Assembly: GCA_002722105.1 (NCBI GenBank)
Contig: PBKF01000064.1
Location: forward strand, 1-18,751
Direction of reading: 5' to 3'
Source: Fidelibacterota bacterium
GTDB lineage: Bacteria > Marinisomatota > Marinisomatia > Marinisomatales > UBA1611
DNA length: 18,751 nt
Positions 1-7,038 of this stretch are shown here, in pieces (position 1 is the stretch's first letter; the number at the start of each line of letters is the position of its first letter). The notes beneath the pieces were generated by a model. That model was not told the DNA's origin and searched no databases. It worked only from the letters and a program-made list of their open reading frames with translations. Made by a program: the position numbers and the translations under genes.

Positions 1-51
1 CAGATAAATATGCGAAGTTAACTATTAAAACGTATCTATAGGTTACAACAA

Positions 52-128
52 GGGCCAATAGCTCAGTCGGTTAGAGCGCAGTCCTGATAAGACTGAGGTC
101 CCAAGTTCGAGTCTTGGCTGGCCCACCA
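52..128 (+). tRNA. tRNA-Ile (anticodon GAT), CCA encoded
   Basis: The sequence folds as a complete cloverleaf. The acceptor stem pairs 52-58 with 118-124. The D arm starts at GCTC (61-64). The anticodon stem 79-83/91-95 closes the loop CTGATAA with GAT at 86-88, which reads AUC and AUU codons. The T stem is 101-105/113-117 with loop TTCGAGT. The discriminator is A125 and the CCA end is encoded at 126-128. The last acceptor pair, A58 with C118, is a mismatch where related tRNAs usually have a Watson-Crick pair. tRNA-Ile(GAT) often sits inside rRNA operons, but no rRNA is visible here. The gene converges on pncB, whose stop begins 10 nt later. Confidence 0.97.
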
Positions 129-138
129 TAATTTCTAA

Positions 139-1410
139 TCAGATTTCAAAAACTACACGATATATTTTTTCACTTTTTAAATTCTTGTAATTATCTGGCA
201 ATTGTTCCATTTGAATTTTTATATATTTTCTAACATCATGCAATGATTCTTTATTTATTAAATAGTCTCCTCGGTCATATATGTTTTTAATCATTGGAAA
301 ATATCCGTTCTTTTTAGCACTATTTTTTGTAACAATATCATGATCCATCATATTGTTATGTAATTTTCTATAAATCTGTTTTGAATACGGCAAATATGAT
401 TTGTTTGGACTATTTTTGTTTACAGGCTGATTATCTATTTCAACTAATTTGTAAACACATTCTAAAACCGGTACATCAGAAGAAACTCCATAATCAGATC
501 CAACTCCAAAAATATCTATTGGGCATTTTTGATTGTTTATTAGTTCATGAATCTTATACTCATCCATTGAGCCACTTACTATAATTTTAGTTGCTTTTAA
601 TCCCGCTGAGTCTAACATTTTACGTGCTTTATATGAAAGTGTACTGAAATCACCACTATCTAGTCGTATACCCCGTATGTCTAAGGACTCATTTTTATGT
701 AATTCTATAACTTTTTGTACCCCTTCTAAAGAATCGAATGTATCAACTAAATAAATGCTATTACTTTTAAACTCTTGTGCATAATTTAAAAAAGATTGAT
801 ATTCATCCTGAAATCCTAATATATATGAATGCCCCATTGTTCCTGAAACTGGTATATCAAATAATTTGGCTGCATCAAAGTTGCTGGTTCCTTCAAATCC
901 TGCTAGATATGCATTTTTAGAAGCTTTTAAAGCGGCTTCATATCCGTATGTTCGTCTAGCTGAAAAATCAACTATCGTGCTATTACCGGACGATTGAACA
1001 ATTCTAGTAGATTTTGTAGCTAACGATGTATTTGAATGCACTTCATTAATAATTAAAGTTTCTAATATTTGACCTTCAATAATATTTCCAGTAATTTCCA
1101 GGACAGATTCATTAGGAAAAAAAATCGAACCATTTTTCATAGATCTAACTAATCCATCAAACCTAAAAGTACTCAAGTATCTTAAATAATCTTTATCAAA
1201 AATTTTTAATGATTCCAAATAAATTAAATCTTCTTCATCAAATCTAAATTCATCAATTTTATCCAACAAGTCATCTATTCCAGACAATACGAAATATAAT
1301 CTTTTTGGAGTTGGTCTGAAAAATAAACTAAAAGTTGCATCGGGCAAGCCTTGTCTCCAATACACTTGACCCATAGTAAGTTGATATAAATCGATTAGTT
1401 TATTATTAAT
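139..1410 (-). CDS. pncB: Nicotinate phosphoribosyltransferase, probable ATT start
   Basis: This enzyme joins nicotinate to PRPP to give nicotinate mononucleotide, the entry step of the NAD salvage (Preiss-Handler) pathway in the cytosol. Family hallmarks are clear: DFSARRTYG, then GTSNFDAAKLFDIPVSGTMGHSY with the His expected to be phosphorylated, then GIRLDSGDF and IIVSGSMDEY. The first ATG (1374-1372) gives 411 residues but begins in the middle of the conserved N-terminal motif. In-frame codons upstream read NNKLIDLYQLT before MGQVYW, matching the family's LLTDLYELTMAQ-type start. The frame stays open to a stop at 1452-1450 with no ATG, GTG or TTG. I place the start at ATT 1410-1408 (423 residues), 7 nt after a GAG. 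CTG 1422-1420 is an alternative. It is the last gene of the run MOSC-thiL-pncB. The function is secure; the start is not. Confidence 0.93.
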   Translation of the reverse strand: MNNKLIDLYQLTMGQVYWRQGLPDATFSLFFRPTPKRLYFVLSGIDDLLDKIDEFRFDEEDLIYLESLKIFDKDYLRYLSTFRFDGLVRSMKNGSIFFPNESVLEITGNIIEGQILETLIINEVHSNTSLATKSTRIVQSSGNSTIVDFSARRTYGYEAALKASKNAYLAGFEGTSNFDAAKLFDIPVSGTMGHSYILGFQDEYQSFLNYAQEFKSNSIYLVDTFDSLEGVQKVIELHKNESLDIRGIRLDSGDFSTLSYKARKMLDSAGLKATKIIVSGSMDEYKIHELINNQKCPIDIFGVGSDYGVSSDVPVLECVYKLVEIDNQPVNKNSPNKSYLPYSKQIYRKLHNNMMDHDIVTKNSAKKNGYFPMIKNIYDRGDYLINKESLHDVRKYIKIQMEQLPDNYKNLKSEKIYRVVFEI

Positions 1411-1436
1411 TTTTTTTCTCAGAATTTTAATAAATA

Positions 1437-2456
1437 TTATAATTGATTTTCAAAATGATCCCACCCTTTAACATCAGTAAGTTCATTATCTAAAAATATT
1501 TCACTTTGCCCTTTTCGAATTTCCCCTATTTGTGATAACTTTATGTTCAAGTCTTCAAATATATCTAACAATGAGCTATTCATTGATTTAGGTGCAGAAA
1601 ACAACAACTCGTAATCTTCTCCTCCGATTAATGCATAATTTAAATAATTATCAGGAAAAGCTAATTTTAAATTTTCAGAAATAGGTAGTGATTTTTGATT
1701 GATATTAATAGAAATTTCACTCTCAATTGCCAATCTTTCGCTATCGATTAGCAAGCCATCGCTAATATCAATACAATTAGTAATCCCATTCTCAATCAAC
1801 TTTAATCCTACTTCTAGTCTAGGTTTTTTATATATGTGACTTTGAATTAATTTTTGTTCATGTGTCTTATATGGACTATGATAAATATCAGAATTCAAAA
1901 TATCTAAACCTGCTCTTGAGTCACCTAAAAAACCTGTAACATACAAAATATCATCTTCATTTGATTTGCTTCTATCTAAAAATATTTCTGTATTACTATT
2001 TTGATCTAATTTTCTATAACCAAAACAAGTAACTGAGATAAATAAATGCGGTGAATAAACCAAATCACCTCCTATCAAAGGTGAATTATATGAACCTGAC
2101 AACTCGTATACTCCTTTATAAAAGTCATCTATCCATCGTTCGTCTTGTTTTTTTGTGATTCCCAAATTAATCAACATCCCCAAAGGCGTTGCTCCCATTG
2201 CTGCTATATCAGATAAATTAACAGCTATTGATTTTTTTCCAATGTCTAATGCGGAAAAATAATCAAGTTTAAAATGAACATTTTCAACTAAAGAATCCGT
2301 AGATGTACAATATGCATAGTTCGCATCTTTCCAATAAGCAGAATCATCCCCTATGCCTTTCAACAAAAGTAAATCATCAGTAAATTTTAAATTTGATTTA
2401 AAATTAAAAAGTCGTGTGATATTTTTAATTATTTTATTTTCGTTAAATTTTGTCAA
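1437..2456 (-). CDS. thiL: Thiamine-monophosphate kinase
   Basis: ThiL phosphorylates thiamine monophosphate with ATP to thiamine diphosphate, the final step of cofactor synthesis. The 339-residue length is normal. Conserved motifs appear in family order: GIGDD (34-38), TSTDSLVENVHF (51-62, metal and ATP binding), LSDIAAMGATP (81-91), GGDLV (129-133), CIDISDGL (228-235) and LIGGEDYELLF (277-287). The start is TTG (2456-2454), 22 nt after the MOSC gene stop, with only a weak SD-like AAGTGA upstream. An overlapping GTG lies in another frame and hits a stop at once. No other thi gene is in the window, so thiL is here as an isolated housekeeping gene, probably cotranscribed with its neighbours. 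Confidence 0.96.
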   Translation of the reverse strand: MTKFNENKIIKNITRLFNFKSNLKFTDDLLLLKGIGDDSAYWKDANYAYCTSTDSLVENVHFKLDYFSALDIGKKSIAVNLSDIAAMGATPLGMLINLGITKKQDERWIDDFYKGVYELSGSYNSPLIGGDLVYSPHLFISVTCFGYRKLDQNSNTEIFLDRSKSNEDDILYVTGFLGDSRAGLDILNSDIYHSPYKTHEQKLIQSHIYKKPRLEVGLKLIENGITNCIDISDGLLIDSERLAIESEISININQKSLPISENLKLAFPDNYLNYALIGGEDYELLFSAPKSMNSSLLDIFEDLNIKLSQIGEIRKGQSEIFLDNELTDVKGWDHFENQL

Positions 2457-2478
2457 AGTTATTCACTTTTCAGAAATC

Positions 2479-3264
2479 TTAGCTAATATGCACAGGGTCA
2501 CCAACTGATATTTTACCTGCATTATTTAACGGAATTAATTTTACAGAAAATTCTGGTGGTTTTTTATCTTGAAAATCTAACATTGATTTCAATACATTTT
2601 TATCCCTAGTTCCATCTTCAGGATTACAATTGATTGCCAAGCATCTAGTTACTGGTTTCTCTACTCTAAAATTCAAATTATTTATAACAATTTGTTTCCC
2701 AATCCAATTAAATTCTTCCCAAGGTTCAATTCCTTCTATAATAATGTTAGACCTAAATCTCTGATGATCTATTTCATATCCGATTTTTTTATTTAAATCA
2801 TTCAATGATTCTTGGCTATGAAGTGTTACTCCACCATCTTTGCCATCGTGAAAATGAGCATGATCTTCTCCTCCAATTAGCATAAAAGGGAATCTTTCAG
2901 GAAATTTTTCTATTAAACTTCGATCGGTTTCCAAAACAAAATTTGTAAAATTAGTCTCAATTTCAGATCTGTTTAAATCAATATGTGATTCAATAATTAT
3001 TTCTTCATTATTTTTTACAATCAAAATCTTAGTTTGTTCATTGAAATCTACTTTTAATTTTGCTATTTGAGGCATATGCATCAAAGCTGCAAAACTAGTT
3101 TTTCTTTGCCATTCGTAATTATCTCTGTCGCCTGCATTTTGAAACCTAAATCCAAACAGACGATCACCATTGATATATCCGAACTTATTTAAATCCAAAG
3201 AATCACTTTCAAGTGGAGTAAGAGATTTTATAGGATATTTATATAACTTAGAAATTTTCATCAT
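2479..3264 (-). CDS. MOSC domain protein (MOSC_N plus MOSC)
   Basis: The protein has 261 residues: an N-terminal MOSC_N-type beta barrel beginning ISKLYKYPIKSL (about 4-14), then a MOSC domain (about 120-260). The MOSC part shows the family cysteine in PVTRC (Cys208), followed by INCNPEDGTRD and the C-terminal GKISVGDPV. MOSC domains occur at the C terminus of molybdenum cofactor sulfurases and in stand-alone proteins such as YcbX and mARC, where they handle sulfur or bind the Mo cofactor. The exact reaction here cannot be told from sequence. Two adjacent ATG codons (3264-3259) give an MM start, with no good SD. It heads the minus-strand run with thiL and pncB and is divergent from the gene at 3343. 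A Mo-hydroxylase lies about 6.6 kb away, so a supporting role is possible but only inferred. Confidence 0.9.
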   Translation of the reverse strand: MMKISKLYKYPIKSLTPLESDSLDLNKFGYINGDRLFGFRFQNAGDRDNYEWQRKTSFAALMHMPQIAKLKVDFNEQTKILIVKNNEEIIIESHIDLNRSEIETNFTNFVLETDRSLIEKFPERFPFMLIGGEDHAHFHDGKDGGVTLHSQESLNDLNKKIGYEIDHQRFRSNIIIEGIEPWEEFNWIGKQIVINNLNFRVEKPVTRCLAINCNPEDGTRDKNVLKSMLDFQDKKPPEFSVKLIPLNNAGKISVGDPVHIS

Positions 3265-3287
3265 GGTAAAAAAATTATTTAAAATTT

Positions 3288-3307
3288 ACTGTAAAATAAA
3301 ATACAGT
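3288..3307. promoter_or_regulatory. 20-nt inverted repeat in divergent spacer (operator-like)
   Basis: ACTGTA (3288-3293) and TACAGT (3302-3307) form a perfect 6-bp dyad around an AT-only 8-nt spacer. It lies 23 nt upstream of the MOSC start and 35 nt upstream of the hydrolase start, in a spacer of only 78 nt. The half-site CTGT/ACAG resembles a LexA box, but the gap here is 10 nt rather than the 8 nt of the enterobacterial SOS box. Operator function is inferred from position and symmetry only. Confidence 0.4.
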
Positions 3308-3342
3308 CTTTAGTTATTATAAACAATATTAATGGAATATAA

Positions 3343-4638
3343 ATGAATCATCAAACTAATCCCAGCTACATATCTCAAGATCGATTGGAAAATATAACAA
3401 AACACATCAAGGAGAATTATATTAAAACAAATAAATATATTGGGACAATAACCGCAGTTTATAAAAATGACAAATTGGTTTTTGTAGATATTCAGGGTTT
3501 ACAAGACAGAGAAAGAAATATACCTCTTAAACGAGATAGTATATTTAGGATTTACTCAATGACCAAACCTATCACTAGTGTAGCAATGATGACTCTATAT
3601 GAATCTGGAAAATTTCAACTTGATGATCCTGTTCATAAATACATACCTTCATGGAAAAATCTGAAAATTTATAAATCAGGCAAATTTCCTGATTTTCAAA
3701 CCACCGACTATGTAAATACAATGACCATTCGTGATTTATTGTCTCACCAATCAGGATTAACTTACGGGTTTCAAATGAAATCTGAAATTGATAAAGCATA
3801 TAGAGAAAATGGGATTGGCCGTATGGAAAGTCTTAATACTAATCAAACATTATCAGACATGATTGACCAATTAAAAGACGTCCCTTTGGAGTTCGAGCCT
3901 TCTACTGCTTGGAATTATTCTGTATCAACTGATGTACTTGGATACTTAATTGAATTAATTTCTGACAATCAATTTGACGAATATCTGCATAAAAATATTT
4001 TTAACAAATTAAACATGAAAGATACTGATTTTTTTGTTCCAAAAGAAAAATTAGATCGTTTTACATCAAACTATTTGTTTAATATGGGAGAATCGTTTGA
4101 TGGAAATGGAACTCTGCCAATCAGACAAGTAGACAGATACAGTGTCCAGTCAGGTGACCCTATATTAATCGATGATTCTCAAATGAGTCTTTTTAGCAGA
4201 AAACCTGCATTTTTGTCAGGAGGAGGCGGACTTGTATCAACTTTAGATGATTATATTAATTTCTCAGTTATGCTATTAAACGAAGGTAAGTTTAAAGATA
4301 GTCAAATACTCTCTAACAAAACAATAGATTTAATGACATCTAACCATCTATTTAATAATAAAGACTTACTTTCTTCTACTCATGCTAATACTGCTTCAGA
4401 AACCACTATGTCTGGGGTTGGGTTTGGATTGGGATTTCAAATTCTACTTAATCCCGCTAAAAATCAAATTAACAGTTCTATTGGAGAATATGGTTGGGGA
4501 GGTGCTGCTAGTACAACATTTTGGATAGATCCTAGCGAAAAATTAATTACTGTATTTTTAACCCAACTTATACCTTCAACAACCTATAATATTCGTAGAG
4601 AATTAAGAACTTTAGTTTACTCGTCACTAACTAAATAA
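3343..4638 (+). CDS. Beta-lactamase-family serine hydrolase (EstB-like)
   Basis: This is a class-C beta-lactamase-fold hydrolase of 431 residues. The nucleophile motif SxxK is SMTK (Ser72, Lys75), preceded by SIFRIY as usual in the family. The second motif is Tyr-Ser-Val (192-194) in NYSVSTDVLGYLIE, typical of esterase/EstB-like members rather than the YxN of true penicillin-binding enzymes. The third motif is W385-G-G in place of KTG. These features favour esterase, transesterase or peptidase activity over antibiotic resistance. No signal peptide is visible at MNHQTNPSY, so it is probably cytoplasmic. ATG 3343 follows a GGA about 6 nt upstream. It is divergent from the MOSC gene and ends 5 nt from the convergent amidohydrolase gene. 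The substrate is unknown. Confidence 0.9.
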   Translation: MNHQTNPSYISQDRLENITKHIKENYIKTNKYIGTITAVYKNDKLVFVDIQGLQDRERNIPLKRDSIFRIYSMTKPITSVAMMTLYESGKFQLDDPVHKYIPSWKNLKIYKSGKFPDFQTTDYVNTMTIRDLLSHQSGLTYGFQMKSEIDKAYRENGIGRMESLNTNQTLSDMIDQLKDVPLEFEPSTAWNYSVSTDVLGYLIELISDNQFDEYLHKNIFNKLNMKDTDFFVPKEKLDRFTSNYLFNMGESFDGNGTLPIRQVDRYSVQSGDPILIDDSQMSLFSRKPAFLSGGGGLVSTLDDYINFSVMLLNEGKFKDSQILSNKTIDLMTSNHLFNNKDLLSSTHANTASETTMSGVGFGLGFQILLNPAKNQINSSIGEYGWGGAASTTFWIDPSEKLITVFLTQLIPSTTYNIRRELRTLVYSSLTK

Positions 4639-4643
4639 AAATA

Positions 4644-6218
4644 TTACCAAGAATCTTTACCTCTTCTAACTGCTTGTCCTGGCAGGTTGCCTGTATGTTT
4701 TTTATTTTTTATGACAAATTTTCCATTTACCAATACATGTTCAATTCCTTCTGCTAATTGTTTTGGTTCAGCTTTCGTAGTAGGGGCATGAGTTTTTTCT
4801 AAATCAAAAACTATAATATCGGCATCATATCCGTCTATAAGTGATCCTTTACTTTTTAATCCTAACCTTTGCGCAGGAAAAGAAGTCATTTTTCTTATCG
4901 CTTCTTCAATTGTCAAAAACTTGTCATCTCTAGCAAACTCTGCAATAACTTTTGTAAAATTACCATATGTTCTTGGGCTTGGAAAATCACCAAACAAAAT
5001 AGAATCTGAAGCAATCATACCAGCAGGATGTTTTACAAATTCAGGAAGAGTATGAGGATTAGTGCCAAATCCCACATGAGATATCCCTAGATTTTCATCC
5101 AAAAGTAAATCAAACACAACATCATAAGGTTCTTTATTAGTTAAAGCGGCTATTTCGTTAACTGAGAGTCCTTCATATTTTTTATTATGAGGTTTCTTAA
5201 AATTCGTAAGCCAATGGGTAGGATATCCTGAAGGATTCATTTCACTAGCCATCTTTTTTCTAGATTCAGTAGAAGATAAATTCTTAATTAATGCCTCTGG
5301 TCCTCCGTTTTTACTCCATATGGGTAAAATAATAGTCAATGTAGTTCCGGAATACGGATAAGTATAACTATCAAAAGTAACATCCATTCCTTTATCTCTC
5401 GAATTTTCAACAAGTCCTAAATAATCTTGATATGTGCCTTGTCCAGGATTTTGCCTATAATGTGTCAAATGAACTGGAATACCAGATTTTTCTCCTATTT
5501 CAATTGCTTCCTCAAAAGGTGCTAAATAATTTTGAGGCGTAGCTAAGAGTGCTCTAGTATGAGTGTGATAAAAACCTCCCATCTTAACTGCTTCCTCACT
5601 TAAACTAATTAATTCTTCTGTTGAAGCATAAGCTCCCGGAGCATAATCTAATCCTGTGGAAAATCCCCAAGCTCCCTCTTCCATACATTCTCTTAAAGCA
5701 GATTTCATATCTGCAATTTGATCCTTTGAAGCTTCAACTTGATCCCAACCTACGCTCCATATTCTCAAAGGACTGTTTCCGATTATGCATGCAACATTCA
5801 CAGCTACTTTATTATCAATTTTATTCAAATAATCTATAGTTTTAAGCCAATCTGGTGAACTTGGAGGATAATCATTTAATCCTGAGTCTAGCCATATATA
5901 TCTCTCTAACTCTGATTTATTTTTAAACGGTACTGGTGAAATCCCGTCAATCCCTACCATCTCTGTAGTAACTCCCTGAAAAACTTTAGGTTTATGTTCA
6001 GGTTCACCAAAAATTGTCAGTGCTGTATGAGAGTGTAAATCAATAAATCCAGGAGATATAATTTTTCCAGAACAATCAATCACATTATCACTTTCAATAG
6101 TTTCGCTATTGTTTCTGATAATAGATATTTTGTTATCTTTGACTAATACTGATCCATAAAAACCCGGATTGCCTAAACCATTAATTATCAGTCCGTTTTT
6201 AAATAAAGTTGTTGTCAT
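4644..6218 (-). CDS. N-acyl-D-amino-acid deacylase-like amidohydrolase
   Basis: This metal-dependent amidohydrolase of the D-aminoacylase group would hydrolyse N-acyl-D-amino acids or related amides to the free amino acid and an acid. Visible metal ligands, numbered from ATG 6218-6216, are HSH (His62, His64) after SPGFIDL, THTR (His221), LTHYR (His254) and ASDS (Asp405). GFSTGLDYAPGAY is also typical of the group. The residue that is a bridging Cys in characterised D-aminoacylase (GNCG motif) is Asp91 here (GIDG), so substrate and metal use may differ. A TTG at 6230 could add 4 residues, but ATG 6218 has GGA placed about 7 nt upstream and fits better. The predicted length is 524 residues. It converges on the beta-lactamase-fold gene, and the shared neighbourhood suggests, but does not prove, related substrates. 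Confidence 0.88.
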   Translation of the reverse strand: MTTTLFKNGLIINGLGNPGFYGSVLVKDNKISIIRNNSETIESDNVIDCSGKIISPGFIDLHSHTALTIFGEPEHKPKVFQGVTTEMVGIDGISPVPFKNKSELERYIWLDSGLNDYPPSSPDWLKTIDYLNKIDNKVAVNVACIIGNSPLRIWSVGWDQVEASKDQIADMKSALRECMEEGAWGFSTGLDYAPGAYASTEELISLSEEAVKMGGFYHTHTRALLATPQNYLAPFEEAIEIGEKSGIPVHLTHYRQNPGQGTYQDYLGLVENSRDKGMDVTFDSYTYPYSGTTLTIILPIWSKNGGPEALIKNLSSTESRKKMASEMNPSGYPTHWLTNFKKPHNKKYEGLSVNEIAALTNKEPYDVVFDLLLDENLGISHVGFGTNPHTLPEFVKHPAGMIASDSILFGDFPSPRTYGNFTKVIAEFARDDKFLTIEEAIRKMTSFPAQRLGLKSKGSLIDGYDADIIVFDLEKTHAPTTKAEPKQLAEGIEHVLVNGKFVIKNKKHTGNLPGQAVRRGKDSW

Positions 6219-6241
6219 AGATATATCCAATTTGAAATAAA

Positions 6242-6263
6242 TTAATAATTACTTAATAATTAC
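6242..6263. repeat. Perfect tandem 11-bp direct repeat in divergent spacer
   Basis: TTAATAATTAC occurs twice head-to-tail (6242-6252 and 6253-6263), immediately upstream of the amidohydrolase start and in front of the PDZ gene. The 11-bp period is close to one helical turn. Either a regulator site pair or chance duplication in AT-rich DNA is possible. Confidence 0.45.
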
Positions 6264-6295
6264 ATATTAACATTTTTTACCATTATAAAAAAAAC

Positions 6296-6847
6296 ATGAG
6301 AACAATTATGAATAAAAATTACAAATATTTGTTATTAGGCATAATATCGATTTCATCTCTGTTATTAGTATCAGTAATTCCATTGATTTTAAATAACGAT
6401 GACGTAACAACAAATTTTTCGCTTAGGAATGATCAAATAGTAAAAGAAAAAATACCTAATCTTAAAATGAATAAAAAACAATCAATGATTCAAAAACCTA
6501 ATCCTAAAATGAACAGATTGAAATCCAAAGATTGGTATAAACAAAACAAAAAAACTGCTAATTTAAATCATCATAAAGTTGGTCTAGGTAAAATCTATGA
6601 CCTAACTGGCATGAAAATTAAATATGACAATTACAAAAATATAAATATAACGTATGTACACCCTAACAGTACTGCTAACAAAAGCGGAATACAACTCAAC
6701 GACAAAATCATTTCTATTAACAGTATTACTTTAAGCGGACTGAAATCTCTGGATATTGCAAAATTGATATACGAATCAGAAAATAAAACTGTAAATATTT
6801 TAATAGAACGGCAAGGGGAAAATATAACTATTTTTTTGAAAGTATAA
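6296..6847 (+). CDS. Membrane-anchored orphan PDZ-domain protein
   Basis: The protein has 183 residues in three parts. First is an N-terminal hydrophobic anchor (about 11-32, YLLLGIISISSLLLVSVIPL), which is a signal-anchor or uncleaved signal sequence. Next is a basic, Lys/Asn-rich linker (about 45-92) with two copies of the unit PN(L/P)KMN(K/R). Last is a PDZ domain (about 94-183) with VHPNSTANKSGIQLNDKII and the NILIERQG strand. The PDZ part resembles that of CtpA/DegP-type proteases, but no protease domain is present. It probably sits outside the membrane and binds C-terminal peptides; its partner is unknown. ATG 6308 (fifth codon) has GAG 7 nt upstream and may be the real start in place of ATG 6296, which lacks an SD. 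It is divergent from the amidohydrolase and followed by tRNA-Arg. Confidence 0.78.
   Translation: MRTIMNKNYKYLLLGIISISSLLLVSVIPLILNNDDVTTNFSLRNDQIVKEKIPNLKMNKKQSMIQKPNPKMNRLKSKDWYKQNKKTANLNHHKVGLGKIYDLTGMKIKYDNYKNINITYVHPNSTANKSGIQLNDKIISINSITLSGLKSLDIAKLIYESENKTVNILIERQGENITIFLKV
6455..6515 (+). repeat. Imperfect internal repeat in PDZ-protein linker
   Basis: Two 19-nt copies (6455-6473 and 6497-6515) match at 17 of 19 positions, 42 nt apart, and both encode Pro-Asn-x-Lys-Met-Asn. This is likely a small in-frame duplication that lengthened the linker between membrane anchor and PDZ domain. Confidence 0.6.
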
Positions 6848-6862
6848 AATGTTATTTTTAAA

Positions 6863-6897
6863 TTTTATCATTTGAAATAGGTTTATAAATGATAAAA
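6863..6897. repeat. Perfect 11-bp inverted repeat downstream of PDZ gene
   Basis: TTTTATCATTT (6863-6873) is the exact reverse complement of AAATGATAAAA (6887-6897), with a 13-nt loop. It begins 16 nt after the PDZ gene stop and overlaps the proposed -35 region of tRNA-Arg. It could be a weak AT-rich transcription end hairpin (no U-tract follows) or an operator. The stem has only one G-C pair, so a strong intrinsic terminator is unlikely. Confidence 0.45.
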
Positions 6898-6909
6898 ATC
6901 GATTATAAT
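6882..6909 (+). promoter_or_regulatory. Predicted promoter for tRNA-Arg
   Basis: A consensus -10 box TATAAT lies at 6904-6909, with a weak -35 TTTATA at 6882-6887 and a 16-nt spacer. Initiation about 7 nt later would leave a leader of roughly 35 nt before the tRNA at 6951. The same transcript could continue into the protein genes from 7039. In such AT-rich DNA the match may be fortuitous. Confidence 0.4.
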
Positions 6910-6950
6910 CTATTGCTAAATAAGATTAATTAACCCCTAATTAAATTCGA

Positions 6951-7022
6951 GCCCCTGTAGCTCAGAGGATAGAGCGTCGGTTTCCTAAACCGTGAGCCTG
7001 GGTTCGAGTCCCAGCAGGGGCG
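6951..7022 (+). tRNA. tRNA-Arg (anticodon CCT), CCA not encoded
   Basis: The cloverleaf is complete. The acceptor stem pairs 6951-6957 with 7015-7021, all seven pairs canonical. The anticodon stem 6977-6981/6989-6993 closes the loop TTCCTAA with CCT at 6984-6986, reading AGG codons. The T stem is 6998-7002/7010-7014. The discriminator is G7022, usual for tRNA-Arg. The outermost anticodon-stem pair is a T-T mismatch (6977/6993). GTA follows the discriminator, so CCA must be added after transcription, unlike the tRNA-Ile of this window. The next gene starts only 16 nt downstream, so cotranscription is likely. Confidence 0.97.
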
Positions 7023-7038
7023 TAAAAAAATATAAATT

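Noticed and set aside
1..51. Possible tRNA-Ile promoter
   Set aside because: Only 51 nt are visible, with no convincing -35/-10 pair; the region may be truncated by the window start.
3575..3799. Minus-strand open frame of 74 codons
   Set aside because: It is antisense to the SxxK region of the beta-lactamase-fold hydrolase, with no SD or recognisable motif.
3343..4638. Antibiotic-resistance beta-lactamase
   Set aside because: SxxK is present, but YxN and KTG are replaced by Y-S-V and WGG, and there is no signal peptide, so an esterase-like role is more likely.
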